Shown in pieces: positions 41,765 to 50,744 of a stretch of DNA of 64,000 nt. Below the pieces are notes generated by a model. The model was not told where the DNA came from. It ran no database searches and was given only the letters and a program-made list of their open reading frames with translations. The translations under genes and the position numbers were made by a program. This DNA comes from CAWBLP01 sp963789495 (lineage in GTDB: Bacteria > Pseudomonadota > Alphaproteobacteria > Acetobacterales > Acetobacteraceae), in assembly GCA_963789495.1 (NCBI GenBank), contig CAWBLP010000021.1:1-64000 (forward strand), given 5' to 3'. How positions within the stretch are numbered: the first letter of the stretch is position 1; the number at the start of each line of letters is the position of its first letter.

Positions 41765-42952
41765 ATGCTGCATCCTCATCCGTTCAGCCTGTTCGCCAAT
41801 CCGCGCCTCGGCACGCCGGGTCTGACGGTGCTGCCTGCGGCCGGATTCCGCCGCGCCAAGGCCGAGATCACCACCTGGCCAGGCTATGCCGTCACGCCGA
41901 TGCATGACCTGCCGGCGCTCGCGCGCCAGGCGAAGCTCGCCACGCTGCGGCTGAAGGACGAAGCCACCCGCTTCGGCCTCGGTTCCTTCAAGGCGCTCGG
42001 CGGCGCCTATGCCGTCGCCATGCTGCTGCTCAACCACCTGGCCCGCACCGGCGTTGCACCGGCGGCCACCACGGGCGAACTGGCCGCCGGCGCCTATCGC
42101 GCCGCGACGGAGGCGGTCACCGTCACCTGCGCCACCGACGGCAATCACGGTCGCGCGGTCGCCTGGGGGGCGCAGCGCTTCCACGCACGCTGCGTCATCT
42201 TCGTCCATGCCACCGTCAGCCAGGCTCGCGCGGACGCGATCGCCAGCTATGGCGCCGAAATCCGCCGGGTCCCCGGCACTTATGACGACGCGGTGCGGGA
42301 AGCCGCGCGTCAGACGGAGGCGCATGGCTGGCAGGTGGTGTCCGACACGTCCTGGCCCGGCTACAGCGAGGTGCCGCGCGCCATCATGCAGGGCTACCGG
42401 CTGATGGCGGAGGAGGCGGCGGACCAGTGGGCGGGCGAGCCGCCTACACATGTGTTCATCCAGGGCGGTGTCGGCGGCGTCGCGGCCGCGGTCTCGGTGC
42501 AGGCCCGCGCCCGCTTCACGCCGGCGCCCGCGCTGGTGGTGGTGGAGCCCGACCGTGCGGCCTGCCTGCTCGCCAGCGCGGAACTGGGCGAGCCGACCGC
42601 GATCCCCGGCGACCTTGATACGGTGATGGCGGGGCTGGCCTGCGGCGAGCCGAGCCTGTTGGCGTGGCAGGAGCTGGACCGCGCGACGGCGGCGTTCATG
42701 GCGATCCCGGATGAGGCGGCGCTGGAGACGATGCGTCTGCTGGCCGCGCAGGGGATCGTCGCGGGGGAATCCGGGGTGGCCGGGCTCGCCGGGTGTCTGT
42801 TGGCGGCGGCCGATCCGGCGGCGCGGGCGGCGCTGGGGCTGGACCAGAGCAGCCGGGTGCTGCTGTTCAGCACGGAGGGGGCGACAGACGCGGAGGCCTA
42901 TGCCAGGATCATCGGCGCGCCGGTCGGGTCTGTCACATCACGGCAAAGTTAA
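41765..42952 (+). CDS. dpaL: Diaminopropionate ammonia-lyase-like PLP enzyme
   Basis: 395 residues, fold type II PLP enzyme close in length to DpaL (about 400). The N-terminus LFANPRLG and GYAVTPMHDLPALA fits the DpaL family. The PLP lysine is in GLGSFKALGGAYA (residue about 75); CATDGNHGRAVAWGAQ and the glycine loop IQGGVGGVAAAV bind cofactor and phosphate. DpaL converts 2,3-diaminopropionate to pyruvate and ammonia. Threonine dehydratase-like activity is an alternative. Cotranscribed with the M20 hydrolase. Confidence 0.85.
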   Translation: MLHPHPFSLFANPRLGTPGLTVLPAAGFRRAKAEITTWPGYAVTPMHDLPALARQAKLATLRLKDEATRFGLGSFKALGGAYAVAMLLLNHLARTGVAPAATTGELAAGAYRAATEAVTVTCATDGNHGRAVAWGAQRFHARCVIFVHATVSQARADAIASYGAEIRRVPGTYDDAVREAARQTEAHGWQVVSDTSWPGYSEVPRAIMQGYRLMAEEAADQWAGEPPTHVFIQGGVGGVAAAVSVQARARFTPAPALVVVEPDRAACLLASAELGEPTAIPGDLDTVMAGLACGEPSLLAWQELDRATAAFMAIPDEAALETMRLLAAQGIVAGESGVAGLAGCLLAAADPAARAALGLDQSSRVLLFSTEGATDAEAYARIIGAPVGSVTSRQS

Positions 42953-43054
42953 CGGCGAATCAAGGAGTTGTGCCTAAAGGTGACGGTCTGCGCGTGAAAT
43001 CGCCGCATTGTCCCGGCGTTATATGGATGGTCCGGTCAAACCACGGAGCAAAAC

Positions 43055-43576
43055 ATGCTCACCACCAAGTCGATGCTGGCGGCCTGCCTTGCGGTGACGG
43101 TGGGGTATCTCGCTTATCCCTACGTAACGCTCTATCGGCTCGGCCACGCCATTCATAGCGGCGACGCCGCTACCTTGCAGAGCCTGGTGAACTGGCCCGC
43201 GGTGCGCGAGGGCATCAAGGAGGATATCTGCGACAGCATGGCCGACAACGCCGACGAGTCGGTGAGCAAGGGTCAGCTGCCGGGGTTTGGCGCCTCGTTC
43301 ATTCGGGGCGTTGCAGCCAGTTCGATCGACCAGCATGTCACCGCCGAGGGCCTGGTCGCCGCGGTAACCCATTCCGGCCCGGCGGTGGCGCGTGGCGCCA
43401 ATGTGGCGGTGGACTGGGCGTTCTTCGACAGTCCCACACAGTTCCAGGTCAGTCTCGCGGCGCCTGGTCAGGCCACACCGATCCGTCTGCAGCTGGAGCT
43501 GCGGGACGGGCAGTGGCAGGTCACCCGGGTGTGGCTGCCGCCCAATCTGCTGGACCAGGCGAACGCCCGTACCTGA
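43055..43576 (+). CDS. DUF2939 domain protein
   Basis: 173 residues with one N-terminal hydrophobic segment (MLAACLAVTVGYLAYPYVTLYRL) that could be an anchor or signal. The part LGHAIHSGDAATLQSLVNWPAVREGIKEDI is characteristic of DUF2939. The C-terminal half is a beta-rich region ending in LRDGQWQVTRVWLPPNLL. Function unknown; likely in the periplasm or facing it. GGAG lies upstream of the ATG. It stands apart from its neighbours by about 100 and 370 bases. Confidence 0.8.
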   Translation: MLTTKSMLAACLAVTVGYLAYPYVTLYRLGHAIHSGDAATLQSLVNWPAVREGIKEDICDSMADNADESVSKGQLPGFGASFIRGVAASSIDQHVTAEGLVAAVTHSGPAVARGANVAVDWAFFDSPTQFQVSLAAPGQATPIRLQLELRDGQWQVTRVWLPPNLLDQANART

Positions 43577-43947
43577 CGGTGCGCGGGCTGATCGTGGGTG
43601 CCACGGCGTGCAAGGTTGTACGCGTCCCGTCATGCCGGCGGCCTGACCCGGCCATCTACCCGAGAAAGAGCATGGCACGCGTGCTGCGCGACCCGATCGT
43701 GGCGGTGGAGATGGCCGGGTCAGGCCCGGCATGACGGACGTGGGTCTCTGACGAAAGCGGACCCGTGACGAAAGCGGGTCCGGCGATGGCACAAATCGGA
43801 TGTGCCCACGCCGCAAACCGACCCGTGCCACCCCGCCAATCTAGCGCGCATGGGCGCAGGCTCGCCGTCCCCTTTGATCGCCGGTCGGGACAAGGACGTC
43901 GGCAAGTCTTTGCCCTGCGATCCAGGGCCAGCCCCGCATACGATTTG
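43577..43947. other. Non-coding region with palindromes
   Basis: 370 bases between the DUF2939 gene and the convergent amidase. It contains the paired REP-like elements at 43627-43738 and short repeats of GACGAAAGCGG at about 43750-43775. No gene was recognised. Confidence 0.6.
43627..43738. repeat. Two REP-like elements in inverted orientation
   Basis: GCCTGACCCGGCCATCT near 43640 is the reverse complement of AGATGGCCGGGTCAGG near 43711. With the flanking CGTCATGCCGG and CCGGCATGACG the whole forms a long inverted repeat enclosing about 55 bases. It is the paired form of the single palindromes found at 10016, 30225 and 32372. Confidence 0.75.
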
Positions 43948-45285
43948 CTACGACACCACAGTCTCCGCCGCCGCCGCGATGCCGAACAGCCGCGCGTCAC
44001 CCCCCGTCTCCCCCATCAGCATCAGCCCGACCGGGGCCTCGCCTGGTTTGTGGCAGGGCAGGCTGATCGCGCAGCGGTCGAAGAAATTGCCCAGCGCGGT
44101 GTTGCGCAGGATCAGTAGGTTGGTCCGGTTGTAGGCCTGTTCGCCGTCCAGATCGCTGATCCGCGGCGGCACGATCGGCACGGTCGGCATGACCAGCGCA
44201 TCGAAACCGCTTGTGCGGGCGTCGAACGCCGCGATCAGCCGCGCGCGGGCGGCGACGAGGTCCAGATAATCCGCGGCACTCATCTGCGCGCCGCGCTCGA
44301 TGCGGGAGCGGATGCGCGGATCGTAGGCGGCGCCTTTCGACGCCAGCAGCGTGCGGTGCCAGGCATAGGCCTCGGAGGCCGCGAACCCGCCCTTGGCGTT
44401 CACCGCCGGCAGCGCGTCGAATTCCGGACAGGTGATGCGCTCGACCCGCGCGCCGGCCGCGCTCAGCGCCGCCATGGCGCGGTCGAACCCTGCGGCGACG
44501 GTGTCGTCCATCCCGTCCAGTACCATGGTCTGCGGCACCGCCAGGCGCAGCCCGGCCAGCGAGGCCGGCACGGGCAGCACGGGCGGCGCGCCGGCCAGCA
44601 CCGCGTCGATCACCGCGCAGCAGGCGACCGACGGTGCCAGCGGCCCGACCGAATCCAGGCTGGTCGCCAGCGGCAACACGCCGTCGATCGGCACCCTTCG
44701 CGCGGTCGGCTTGTAGCCCACCACGCCGCAGAACGCCGCCGGGATGCGGCAGGACCCGCCGGTGTCGGTGCCGAGCCCGGCGGCCGCCATGCCGTCCGCC
44801 ACCGCGACGGCGGTGCCTGACGAACTGCCGCCCGGGATCCTGCCGCCGGCGCGATCCCACGGGCTGCGCGGCGTGCCGTAATGCGGGTTGATGCCGAGGC
44901 CGGAGAAGGCGAACTCGGTCATGTTGGTGCGGCCCACCGGCACGAAGCCCGCCGCCAGCATGCGCTGCACCACCGGGGCATGCGCGGTTGCGGGCGGCGC
45001 ATCGGCCAAGGCGCGCGAGCCGGCCGGCGTGGGCTCGCCGGCGATATCGAACAAATCCTTCAATGCGACCGGAATCCCGGCATACCGCGTCGGTGCCCGC
45101 CCCGCCCGGCGTAGCGCGTCCATCGCATCGGCCATCGCCCGCGCGGACTCCGCATGCACGCGGATGAAGGCGCGCGCCCCTTCGCCGGCCGCATCGGCGA
45201 TGCGGGCCAGCGCCTCCTCCACCAACCCTCGGCTGGTGGTGCTGCCCTCTGCCAAGGCCTGGGCGAGCTGCTCGATCGTGCGCAT
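43948..45285 (-). CDS. Amidase signature family hydrolase
   Basis: 445 residues from the ATG at 45285 (MRTIEQLAQALAEGS) with GGGAGG upstream. The catalytic triad is Lys 76 (GIPVALKDLFDI), Ser 154 (GGRIPGGSSSGTAV) and nucleophile Ser 178 (GTDTGGSCRIPAAF). The C-terminus, around MPTVPIVPPR and LPCHKPGEAPVGLMLMG, is standard. Amidases convert amides to acids and ammonia; the substrate is unknown. Divergent, with only 33 bases between, from the NAD-dependent epimerase-like gene. Confidence 0.92.
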   Translation of the reverse strand: MRTIEQLAQALAEGSTTSRGLVEEALARIADAAGEGARAFIRVHAESARAMADAMDALRRAGRAPTRYAGIPVALKDLFDIAGEPTPAGSRALADAPPATAHAPVVQRMLAAGFVPVGRTNMTEFAFSGLGINPHYGTPRSPWDRAGGRIPGGSSSGTAVAVADGMAAAGLGTDTGGSCRIPAAFCGVVGYKPTARRVPIDGVLPLATSLDSVGPLAPSVACCAVIDAVLAGAPPVLPVPASLAGLRLAVPQTMVLDGMDDTVAAGFDRAMAALSAAGARVERITCPEFDALPAVNAKGGFAASEAYAWHRTLLASKGAAYDPRIRSRIERGAQMSAADYLDLVAARARLIAAFDARTSGFDALVMPTVPIVPPRISDLDGEQAYNRTNLLILRNTALGNFFDRCAISLPCHKPGEAPVGLMLMGETGGDARLFGIAAAAETVVS

Positions 45286-45318
45286 GATGCCTCCCGTCAT
45301 GAAGCGAGGGAGCATGCC

Positions 45319-46149
45319 ATGTCCGACAAGCCAGCCAAACCGGTGTTGTTGACCGGCGCATCCGGAAAGCTGGGTCGCATGTTGGCCAGCTCGCTGTCGG
45401 CCGAGGGCTGGACGCTGCGGCTGACTGATATCGTGCCGTTTCCCGACGCGGTACCGTCCGGCGCCAGCTTCACCCGCGCCGACCTCAACGACGGCGTCAC
45501 CACGCTGCGCCTGGCGGAGGGCTGCGGTGCGATCATCCATCTTGGCGGCGTGTCTGTCGAACGCCCGTTCGAGGAGGTGCTGGGCCCCAATATCCGCGGG
45601 CTGTACCACATCTATGAAGCAGCGCGGCGGGAGGGCGCGCGGGTGATCTTCGCCTCGTCAAACCACTCGATCGGGTTCCATGAGCGGAGCCAGTCCATCG
45701 GCGCCGACACGCAGTTCCTGCCAGACGGATTCTACGGATTGTCGAAGGCGTACGGGGAGCTGATGGGCCGGTTGTACTGGTTCAAGCATGGCGTGGAGAG
45801 TGTGTTCGTCCGTATCGGTTCGGCGTATCCGGAGCCGGTGGACGCGCGCATGCTGGCGACCTGGCTGTCCTACCCGGATCTGACGCGGCTGATGATCCGC
45901 TGCGTGGTCAGCGACACGGTCGGATGCTGCGTGATCTGGGGCGCGTCCGACAACAGCCGCATGACCTGGTGGCGCGACGACGCACGGGCCGCGATCGGCT
46001 GGACACCGCAGGACAGCGCCGACCATTTCGCCGGCCAGCTCTCCGGCAAGGTCAGCGGCGACCCGGTGCAGGAACGCTACATGGGCGGCGCGTTCTGCGG
46101 CCTGGAGTATTCTCGCTCGGCCCCAGCGCCGGCCGAGTTGTTCGACTGA
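45319..46149 (+). CDS. NAD-dependent epimerase/dehydratase family, uronate dehydrogenase-like
   Basis: 276 residues from the ATG at 45319 with AGGGAG upstream. NAD loop TGASGKLG at residues 12-19, LGGVSVERPFEEVLGPNIRGLYHIYEAAR, SSNH at 113-116 and the catalytic pair Tyr 139 / Lys 143 (GFYGLSKAYGE). SSNHSIGFH and the length are typical of uronate dehydrogenases, which oxidise galacturonate or glucuronate to aldarolactones. Other extended SDR functions are possible. It converges with tadC. Confidence 0.85.
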   Translation: MSDKPAKPVLLTGASGKLGRMLASSLSAEGWTLRLTDIVPFPDAVPSGASFTRADLNDGVTTLRLAEGCGAIIHLGGVSVERPFEEVLGPNIRGLYHIYEAARREGARVIFASSNHSIGFHERSQSIGADTQFLPDGFYGLSKAYGELMGRLYWFKHGVESVFVRIGSAYPEPVDARMLATWLSYPDLTRLMIRCVVSDTVGCCVIWGASDNSRMTWWRDDARAAIGWTPQDSADHFAGQLSGKVSGDPVQERYMGGAFCGLEYSRSAPAPAELFD

Positions 46150-46221
46150 CCCGCAGACCCCCGCCTGTGCGGCCTTGCACCCTCCACCGCCGGCACGCGG
46201 CGCAGGCCGATGGAGCGCCGG

Positions 46222-47157
46222 TCAGCGGCTGAACACGTTGCCCAGTTGGATCACGGCCGGGCCGCCGATCACGATGAACAGGCAGGGGAAGATGAACAGG
46301 ATCATCGGCAGTGTCAGCATCACCGGGAGGCGGGCGGCGCGCTCCTCGAACCGGGTCAGCATATGCTGCCGCATCTCGGCCGCCAGCACGCGCAATGCGG
46401 CGGTGAGGGGTGTGCCGAACTGCAGGGTCTGCACCAGCGTCGCGGTGACCCGTTTCAGGCTGTCGAGCCCGGTGCGGGTGCCCAGGCTGGCCAGCGCGCG
46501 GGGCGTGTCGACGGCGATGCGCAGCTCGCTGGTGGTCTGCACCAGTTCGCGGGCCAGGTCGGGGTGGGCGTGCGCGATCTCGCCGGCGACCCGTTCCATC
46601 GCCGCCTCCAGCCCGAGGCCGGCCTGTGTGCAGATCACCAGCATGTCCAGCGCGTCCGGCACGCCGCGTTCCACCCTCGCGAGGTAGCGGGTGCGCATGC
46701 GGCGCACCATCATGTCCGGCAGCAGCAAACCGAGCCCGCCGGCGGCCAGCGGCAGGATGCGCTGCATCAGATCCGACACCGGAAAGCCGCTCAGCAGCAG
46801 CCAGCTCGCCAGCGGTGCCCAGACCAGCAGCATGATCTTGGACCCGATGAACAGGCCCAGCCCGTTGCGGCCACGCAGACCCGACGCCACCAGAGTCTGT
46901 TCCAGCTCGCCGATGGTCGCACTCGACAGCAGGCCGCTGCGCGCGATGGTGGTGCCGATGCTGGCGACGATGCGCAGCGGCAGCAGCCCCTCGCTGCGCG
47001 GCAAGGCGCGCGGTTCCCGCCGGCGGTCGCCGCTCACCGAACGCAGGCGCTGATGCACCAGTCGCTCGTGACGGGAACGGCGCAGCAGCAGGATCGCGGC
47101 GGCGCCGGCCAGCAGCGCGGACAGGGCGGCGATCAGCAGAACGAGCTCAGGCGTCAT
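46222..47157 (-). CDS. tadC: Tad pilus inner-membrane platform protein TadC
   Basis: 311 residues. A T2SSF (GspF-like) domain in the C-terminal half, with RGVPDALDMLVICTQAGLGLEAAMERVA, is flanked by hydrophobic segments at the N-terminus (LLIAALSALLAGAAAILLL), the middle and the C-terminus (LPVMLTLPMILFIFPCLFIVIGGPAVIQL). With TadB it forms the platform over the CpaF ATPase. Last gene of the minus-strand tad operon, 10 bases after tadB. Confidence 0.92.
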   Translation of the reverse strand: MTPELVLLIAALSALLAGAAAILLLRRSRHERLVHQRLRSVSGDRRREPRALPRSEGLLPLRIVASIGTTIARSGLLSSATIGELEQTLVASGLRGRNGLGLFIGSKIMLLVWAPLASWLLLSGFPVSDLMQRILPLAAGGLGLLLPDMMVRRMRTRYLARVERGVPDALDMLVICTQAGLGLEAAMERVAGEIAHAHPDLARELVQTTSELRIAVDTPRALASLGTRTGLDSLKRVTATLVQTLQFGTPLTAALRVLAAEMRQHMLTRFEERAARLPVMLTLPMILFIFPCLFIVIGGPAVIQLGNVFSR

Positions 47158-47167
47158 GCGGCCGGCC

Positions 47168-48124
47168 TCATGACAGCACCTTGTGGATCAGCCCGCGCAT
47201 CGTCGCCATGCCGATGGCCAGCGAGATCGCGGCGAAGCCGAGCAGTTGGTGGCCGAGCGGGGTGGTGAACAGGACGCCCATGTAGGCGGGGGTGAGCAGC
47301 AGCATCATGCCGGCGGCGAAGAACGGCATGGCGCACAGCACCATCGCACTGGCGCGGGCTTCCGAGGTCAGGGCGAAACCGCGGGCGCGCACTGCGATGC
47401 GCCGGCGCACCACGTCGGCCAGGGTCTCCAGCGCCTCGCCCAGCGCGCCGCCGGTCTGCGCCTGCAGCGCGACCGTGGTGGCGAAGAAACGATAATCCGG
47501 CAATCCGCTGCGTTGCGACATGGCGCGCAAGGCGGCCGCCAGGGGTACGCCGATCGACAGCTCGTCGGCCAGTTGACGGAATTCATAGGCGGTCGGCTCC
47601 TCGGCCTCCCGCGCCACCAAGCGGATTGCCTCGCTCACCGGAATGCCGACCCGGACCGAGCGCACGATCGTCGCCAGCGTGTCAGGTAGTTGCTGTTGCA
47701 ACTGGTTTCGCCGCTTGGCCTCCCAGCTGGTGAACAGGGCGCGGCTGGCGAGCAGCCAGACCAGCGGCCACAACGCCCAACCCGGGGGGCCTGCGAGCGG
47801 CAGCGCCAGGAAGGCGGCGAGGCGGCCCAGCATGCAGGTGCCGGCCAGCACGATCCACCAGCGCATCGGATAGATATGCGCGTGCTGCAGGTTGCAGCCG
47901 AACCATGCGGCCAGCTGCACCGCCGGGCCACCGGAGGCAGCCTGTTCGCGCGCGATCGGCACCAGGTTCGCCACCTGCCTGTTGTGCGGCAGCACGCCGG
48001 CGATGCGCGCCGACAGTGCCTGCTGGCGGCGGTCGGCATTGGCGATCAGCAACCCGGCCGCCCCGAGCCCGGCCAGCAGCGGAAACGACAGCAGCAGCAG
48101 CAGGCGGAACAGCGACAGGCTCAT
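47168..48124 (-). CDS. tadB: Tad pilus inner-membrane platform protein TadB
   Basis: 318 residues from the ATG at 48124, which overlaps the cpaF stop by four bases. An N-terminal helix, two central helices and a T2SSF domain (QLPDTLATIVRSVRVGIPVSEAIRLVAREAEEPTAYEFRQLADELSIGVPL), then TGGALGEALETLADVVRRR and a hydrophobic C-terminus. Partner of TadC. Confidence 0.92.
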   Translation of the reverse strand: MSLSLFRLLLLLSFPLLAGLGAAGLLIANADRRQQALSARIAGVLPHNRQVANLVPIAREQAASGGPAVQLAAWFGCNLQHAHIYPMRWWIVLAGTCMLGRLAAFLALPLAGPPGWALWPLVWLLASRALFTSWEAKRRNQLQQQLPDTLATIVRSVRVGIPVSEAIRLVAREAEEPTAYEFRQLADELSIGVPLAAALRAMSQRSGLPDYRFFATTVALQAQTGGALGEALETLADVVRRRIAVRARGFALTSEARASAMVLCAMPFFAAGMMLLLTPAYMGVLFTTPLGHQLLGFAAISLAIGMATMRGLIHKVLS

Positions 48125-49503
48125 CCCGCGGCGTCCTGCACCACCGCAATCCATTCCTTGTCCAGGCCGAAATACGCCAGCCGCCGCTCGCTGCTGGGCC
48201 GCGACCGGCTGACCTGGTAGACGCCGTGCAACCGCCCATCCGCGCCTTCCCCCTGCACGTCGAAACGGAACACGTCGTTCATCATGATGATGTCGCCTTC
48301 CATCCCGCAGATCTCGGTGACCTGGGTGATGCGGCGGCCGCCGTCGCGATGCCGTTCCACCTGCACGATCAGGTCCACGGCGCCGACGATCTGGGTGCGG
48401 ATGGCCGGTGACGGCAGTCCCATATTGCCCATCTGGACCATGTTCTCGATGCGCGTCAGGGCATCGCGCGTGGTGTTGGCATGGATGGTGGACATGCTGC
48501 CGTCATGGCCGGTGTTCATCGCCTGCAGCATGTCGAAGGCCTCGGCGCCGCGGACCTCCCCCACGATGATGCGGTCCGGGCGCATGCGCAGCGCGTTGCG
48601 CATCAGGTCGCGCTGCGTCACCTCGCCCTTGCCCTCCAGGCTGGCGGGCCGGGTTTCCAGCCGCACCACATGCGGCTGCTGCAATTGCAGCTCCGCCGCG
48701 TCCTCCACCGTGACGATGCGCTCGCCGGGATCGATCAGCCGCGACATGGCGTTCAGCAGCGTCGTCTTGCCCGAGCCGGTGCCGCCCGAGATGATCACGT
48801 TCAGCCGCGCGCGCGAGGCGATTTGCAGGATGCGCGCCACCGGCTGGGTCATCGCGCCAAATTCGATCAACTGGGCGAAGTCGATCTGCCGCTTGCTGAA
48901 CTTGCGGATCGAGACATAGGGCCCGTCCAGCGCCAGCGGCATGAACACGATGTTGACGCGGGAACCGTCCTTCAGCCGCGCATCGACCATCGGGCTGGAT
49001 TCGTCGATGCGGCGGCCGATCGCGCTGGCGATACGCTGGCAGATGCCGGCCAGGTGCATGCGGTCGCGGAAATGCGCGCCGGACAGCGTCACCTTGCCAC
49101 CCCGTTCGACGAAAATGCGCTCCGGCCCGTTCACCATGATGTCGGTGATGCGGTCGTCCTCGAGCAGCGGTTCAAGCGGACCCAGGCCCAGCATGTCGTG
49201 GACCAGCTCCCGGGCGAGGTCGTGCTGCTCGCGGCCGTTCAATTCGAGCCGCCGATCGGTGGCGATTTCGCCGATCAGCCGCTCCACCTCCGCGAGCAGC
49301 CGGTCGGATGGCAGCGTTGCCACGGCCGCGGGATCCAGCTGCGCCAGGCACAGGTCGCGCAGCCGGGTGATCGCCTCGGTTGGGACGCTGCCGGCGGTGC
49401 TGGCGGTGTTTGCGATGGCCGCCGGCGCGGCAGCGCGGAGGGCGCCGGGTGATGACGGCGGACCCGGCCGCTGGCCGAAGGTCGATTTGGTGACGCCGCT
49501 CAT
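48121..49503 (-). CDS. cpaF: Tad pilus ATPase CpaF/TadA
   Basis: 460 residues from the ATG at 49503, which overlaps the cpaE stop (ATGA). The secretion ATPase core has LEDDRITDIMVNGPERIFVERGGKV, Walker A GGTGSGKTT near residue 240, a Walker B-like RPDRIIVGEVRGAEAFDML and the His box STIHANTTRDALTRIE. It powers Flp pilus assembly in the cytoplasm. The first 40 residues are Ala/Pro-rich and unconserved. Confidence 0.95.
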   Translation of the reverse strand: MSGVTKSTFGQRPGPPSSPGALRAAAPAAIANTASTAGSVPTEAITRLRDLCLAQLDPAAVATLPSDRLLAEVERLIGEIATDRRLELNGREQHDLARELVHDMLGLGPLEPLLEDDRITDIMVNGPERIFVERGGKVTLSGAHFRDRMHLAGICQRIASAIGRRIDESSPMVDARLKDGSRVNIVFMPLALDGPYVSIRKFSKRQIDFAQLIEFGAMTQPVARILQIASRARLNVIISGGTGSGKTTLLNAMSRLIDPGERIVTVEDAAELQLQQPHVVRLETRPASLEGKGEVTQRDLMRNALRMRPDRIIVGEVRGAEAFDMLQAMNTGHDGSMSTIHANTTRDALTRIENMVQMGNMGLPSPAIRTQIVGAVDLIVQVERHRDGGRRITQVTEICGMEGDIIMMNDVFRFDVQGEGADGRLHGVYQVSRSRPSSERRLAYFGLDKEWIAVVQDAAG

Positions 49504-50744
49504 CGCGTCAGGCCGAACAGGCGCCACCGCGAGCGGGCTTTCGCCTGAATGTCGGGCAGGCTGGTTTCCACGTTGTGCAGCTGATCGAGCTGCCGCAGCA
49601 GGGCGGAGATGCCGGTGCGGAACGCGCCGGCCTGGCGCGAGGCCGGTTCGTCCATGGTGACGGCGGCCGAGACCTGCCGCGGCAGATCGGGGATCACCAC
49701 GTCCGGCGGGCGGTGCAGCGCCTCCTCGACCTGTTGACGCTTCAACCCCCCTGGCATGCCCAGCCGGTTGAGCACCACGACGGTGTTGCTGGCGCCGGGC
49801 AGCGCCAGCATGCGCAGCGTGTCACGCAGACCGGGCAGGGTCGGGGTCAGCACGACGACGCGCCGGCCGGCCGCGGCGAGCAGGTCGCGGCAGAACGGTT
49901 CCGGCTGCCAGGGCACATCGCCGACGATGAAATTATAGCGCCGGCGCAGGGCCGCGAGCATCTGGTCGGCAGCGCCGGGCGCGTATTGCACGGCCTGTTC
50001 GAACGGGTCCTGGCTGGACAGCACGTGCAGGCGATCCGCCACCGGGTGGGCCGCGCGCTCAGCCAGCAGCATGTCGATGCGGTCCGGTGTCTCCAGCGCC
50101 TTGCGCAGGCCTTCACCGGGGTCGGTCTGCAGCAGCAGCGCCGCGGTGCCGCGATGCAGGTCGCCATCCAGCAGCACAGTATGGCGGCGTGCCACCATGG
50201 CGAAGTGCCAGGCCAGGCTGGCGGCGATCACGCTGGCACCGACGCCGCCGCGCGCGCCGGTCACGGTGAGGAACTGGCCGCCCATGACCAGTTCGGCGCC
50301 GGCCGACTGGCCGCGGACCAGCGGGCCGAAGAAGCGTGCCACCATATCGCGGGTCAGCGGCTTGGCGAGGTATTCGCCAACTCCCAGCCCGTGGGTGATT
50401 TCCCGATACAGCGACAGGTCGCTGGTATCGCCAATCACCAGGACGCAGGTATCCGGCTCCACGACCAGCGACAGACTGCTGAGCATGCGCAGCGGCTCGT
50501 CTTCGCCGCTGACATCCACCACCAGAACGCGGGGGTTGGGCGATTTCTGCTGCGCGGCGATGGCGGCACGGATGCCGCCGCGGCGCAGCTCGATGGGTGC
50601 GGGCAGCAGGTCGCCCAGCCCGTCGCGCAGTGCCGCGTCGCATTGGCCGTCGCTGACGAAGGCCATCGCGGAAGGGCGATCGTTGCGGGCGATCTCGTCC
50701 TGGTGCGGTGCGCCGGTGTCGACGGTCGACAGGGCAGCCGACAT
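49500..50744 (-). CDS. cpaE: Tad pilus localisation protein CpaE/TadZ
   Basis: 414 residues from the ATG at 50744, which overlaps the upstream stop (TGATG). A receiver-like N-terminal domain (RVLVVDVSGEDEP, LVIGDTSDLSLYREITHGLGVGEYLAKPLTRDMV) precedes a MinD/ParA ATPase-like domain: TVTGARGGVGASVIAASLAWHFA is a deviant Walker A in which the canonical second Lys is replaced, as in many TadZ proteins, and HTVLLDGDLHRGTAALLL follows. It places the pilus machine at the pole. Confidence 0.92.
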   Translation of the reverse strand: MSAALSTVDTGAPHQDEIARNDRPSAMAFVSDGQCDAALRDGLGDLLPAPIELRRGGIRAAIAAQQKSPNPRVLVVDVSGEDEPLRMLSSLSLVVEPDTCVLVIGDTSDLSLYREITHGLGVGEYLAKPLTRDMVARFFGPLVRGQSAGAELVMGGQFLTVTGARGGVGASVIAASLAWHFAMVARRHTVLLDGDLHRGTAALLLQTDPGEGLRKALETPDRIDMLLAERAAHPVADRLHVLSSQDPFEQAVQYAPGAADQMLAALRRRYNFIVGDVPWQPEPFCRDLLAAAGRRVVVLTPTLPGLRDTLRMLALPGASNTVVVLNRLGMPGGLKRQQVEEALHRPPDVVIPDLPRQVSAAVTMDEPASRQAGAFRTGISALLRQLDQLHNVETSLPDIQAKARSRWRLFGLTR

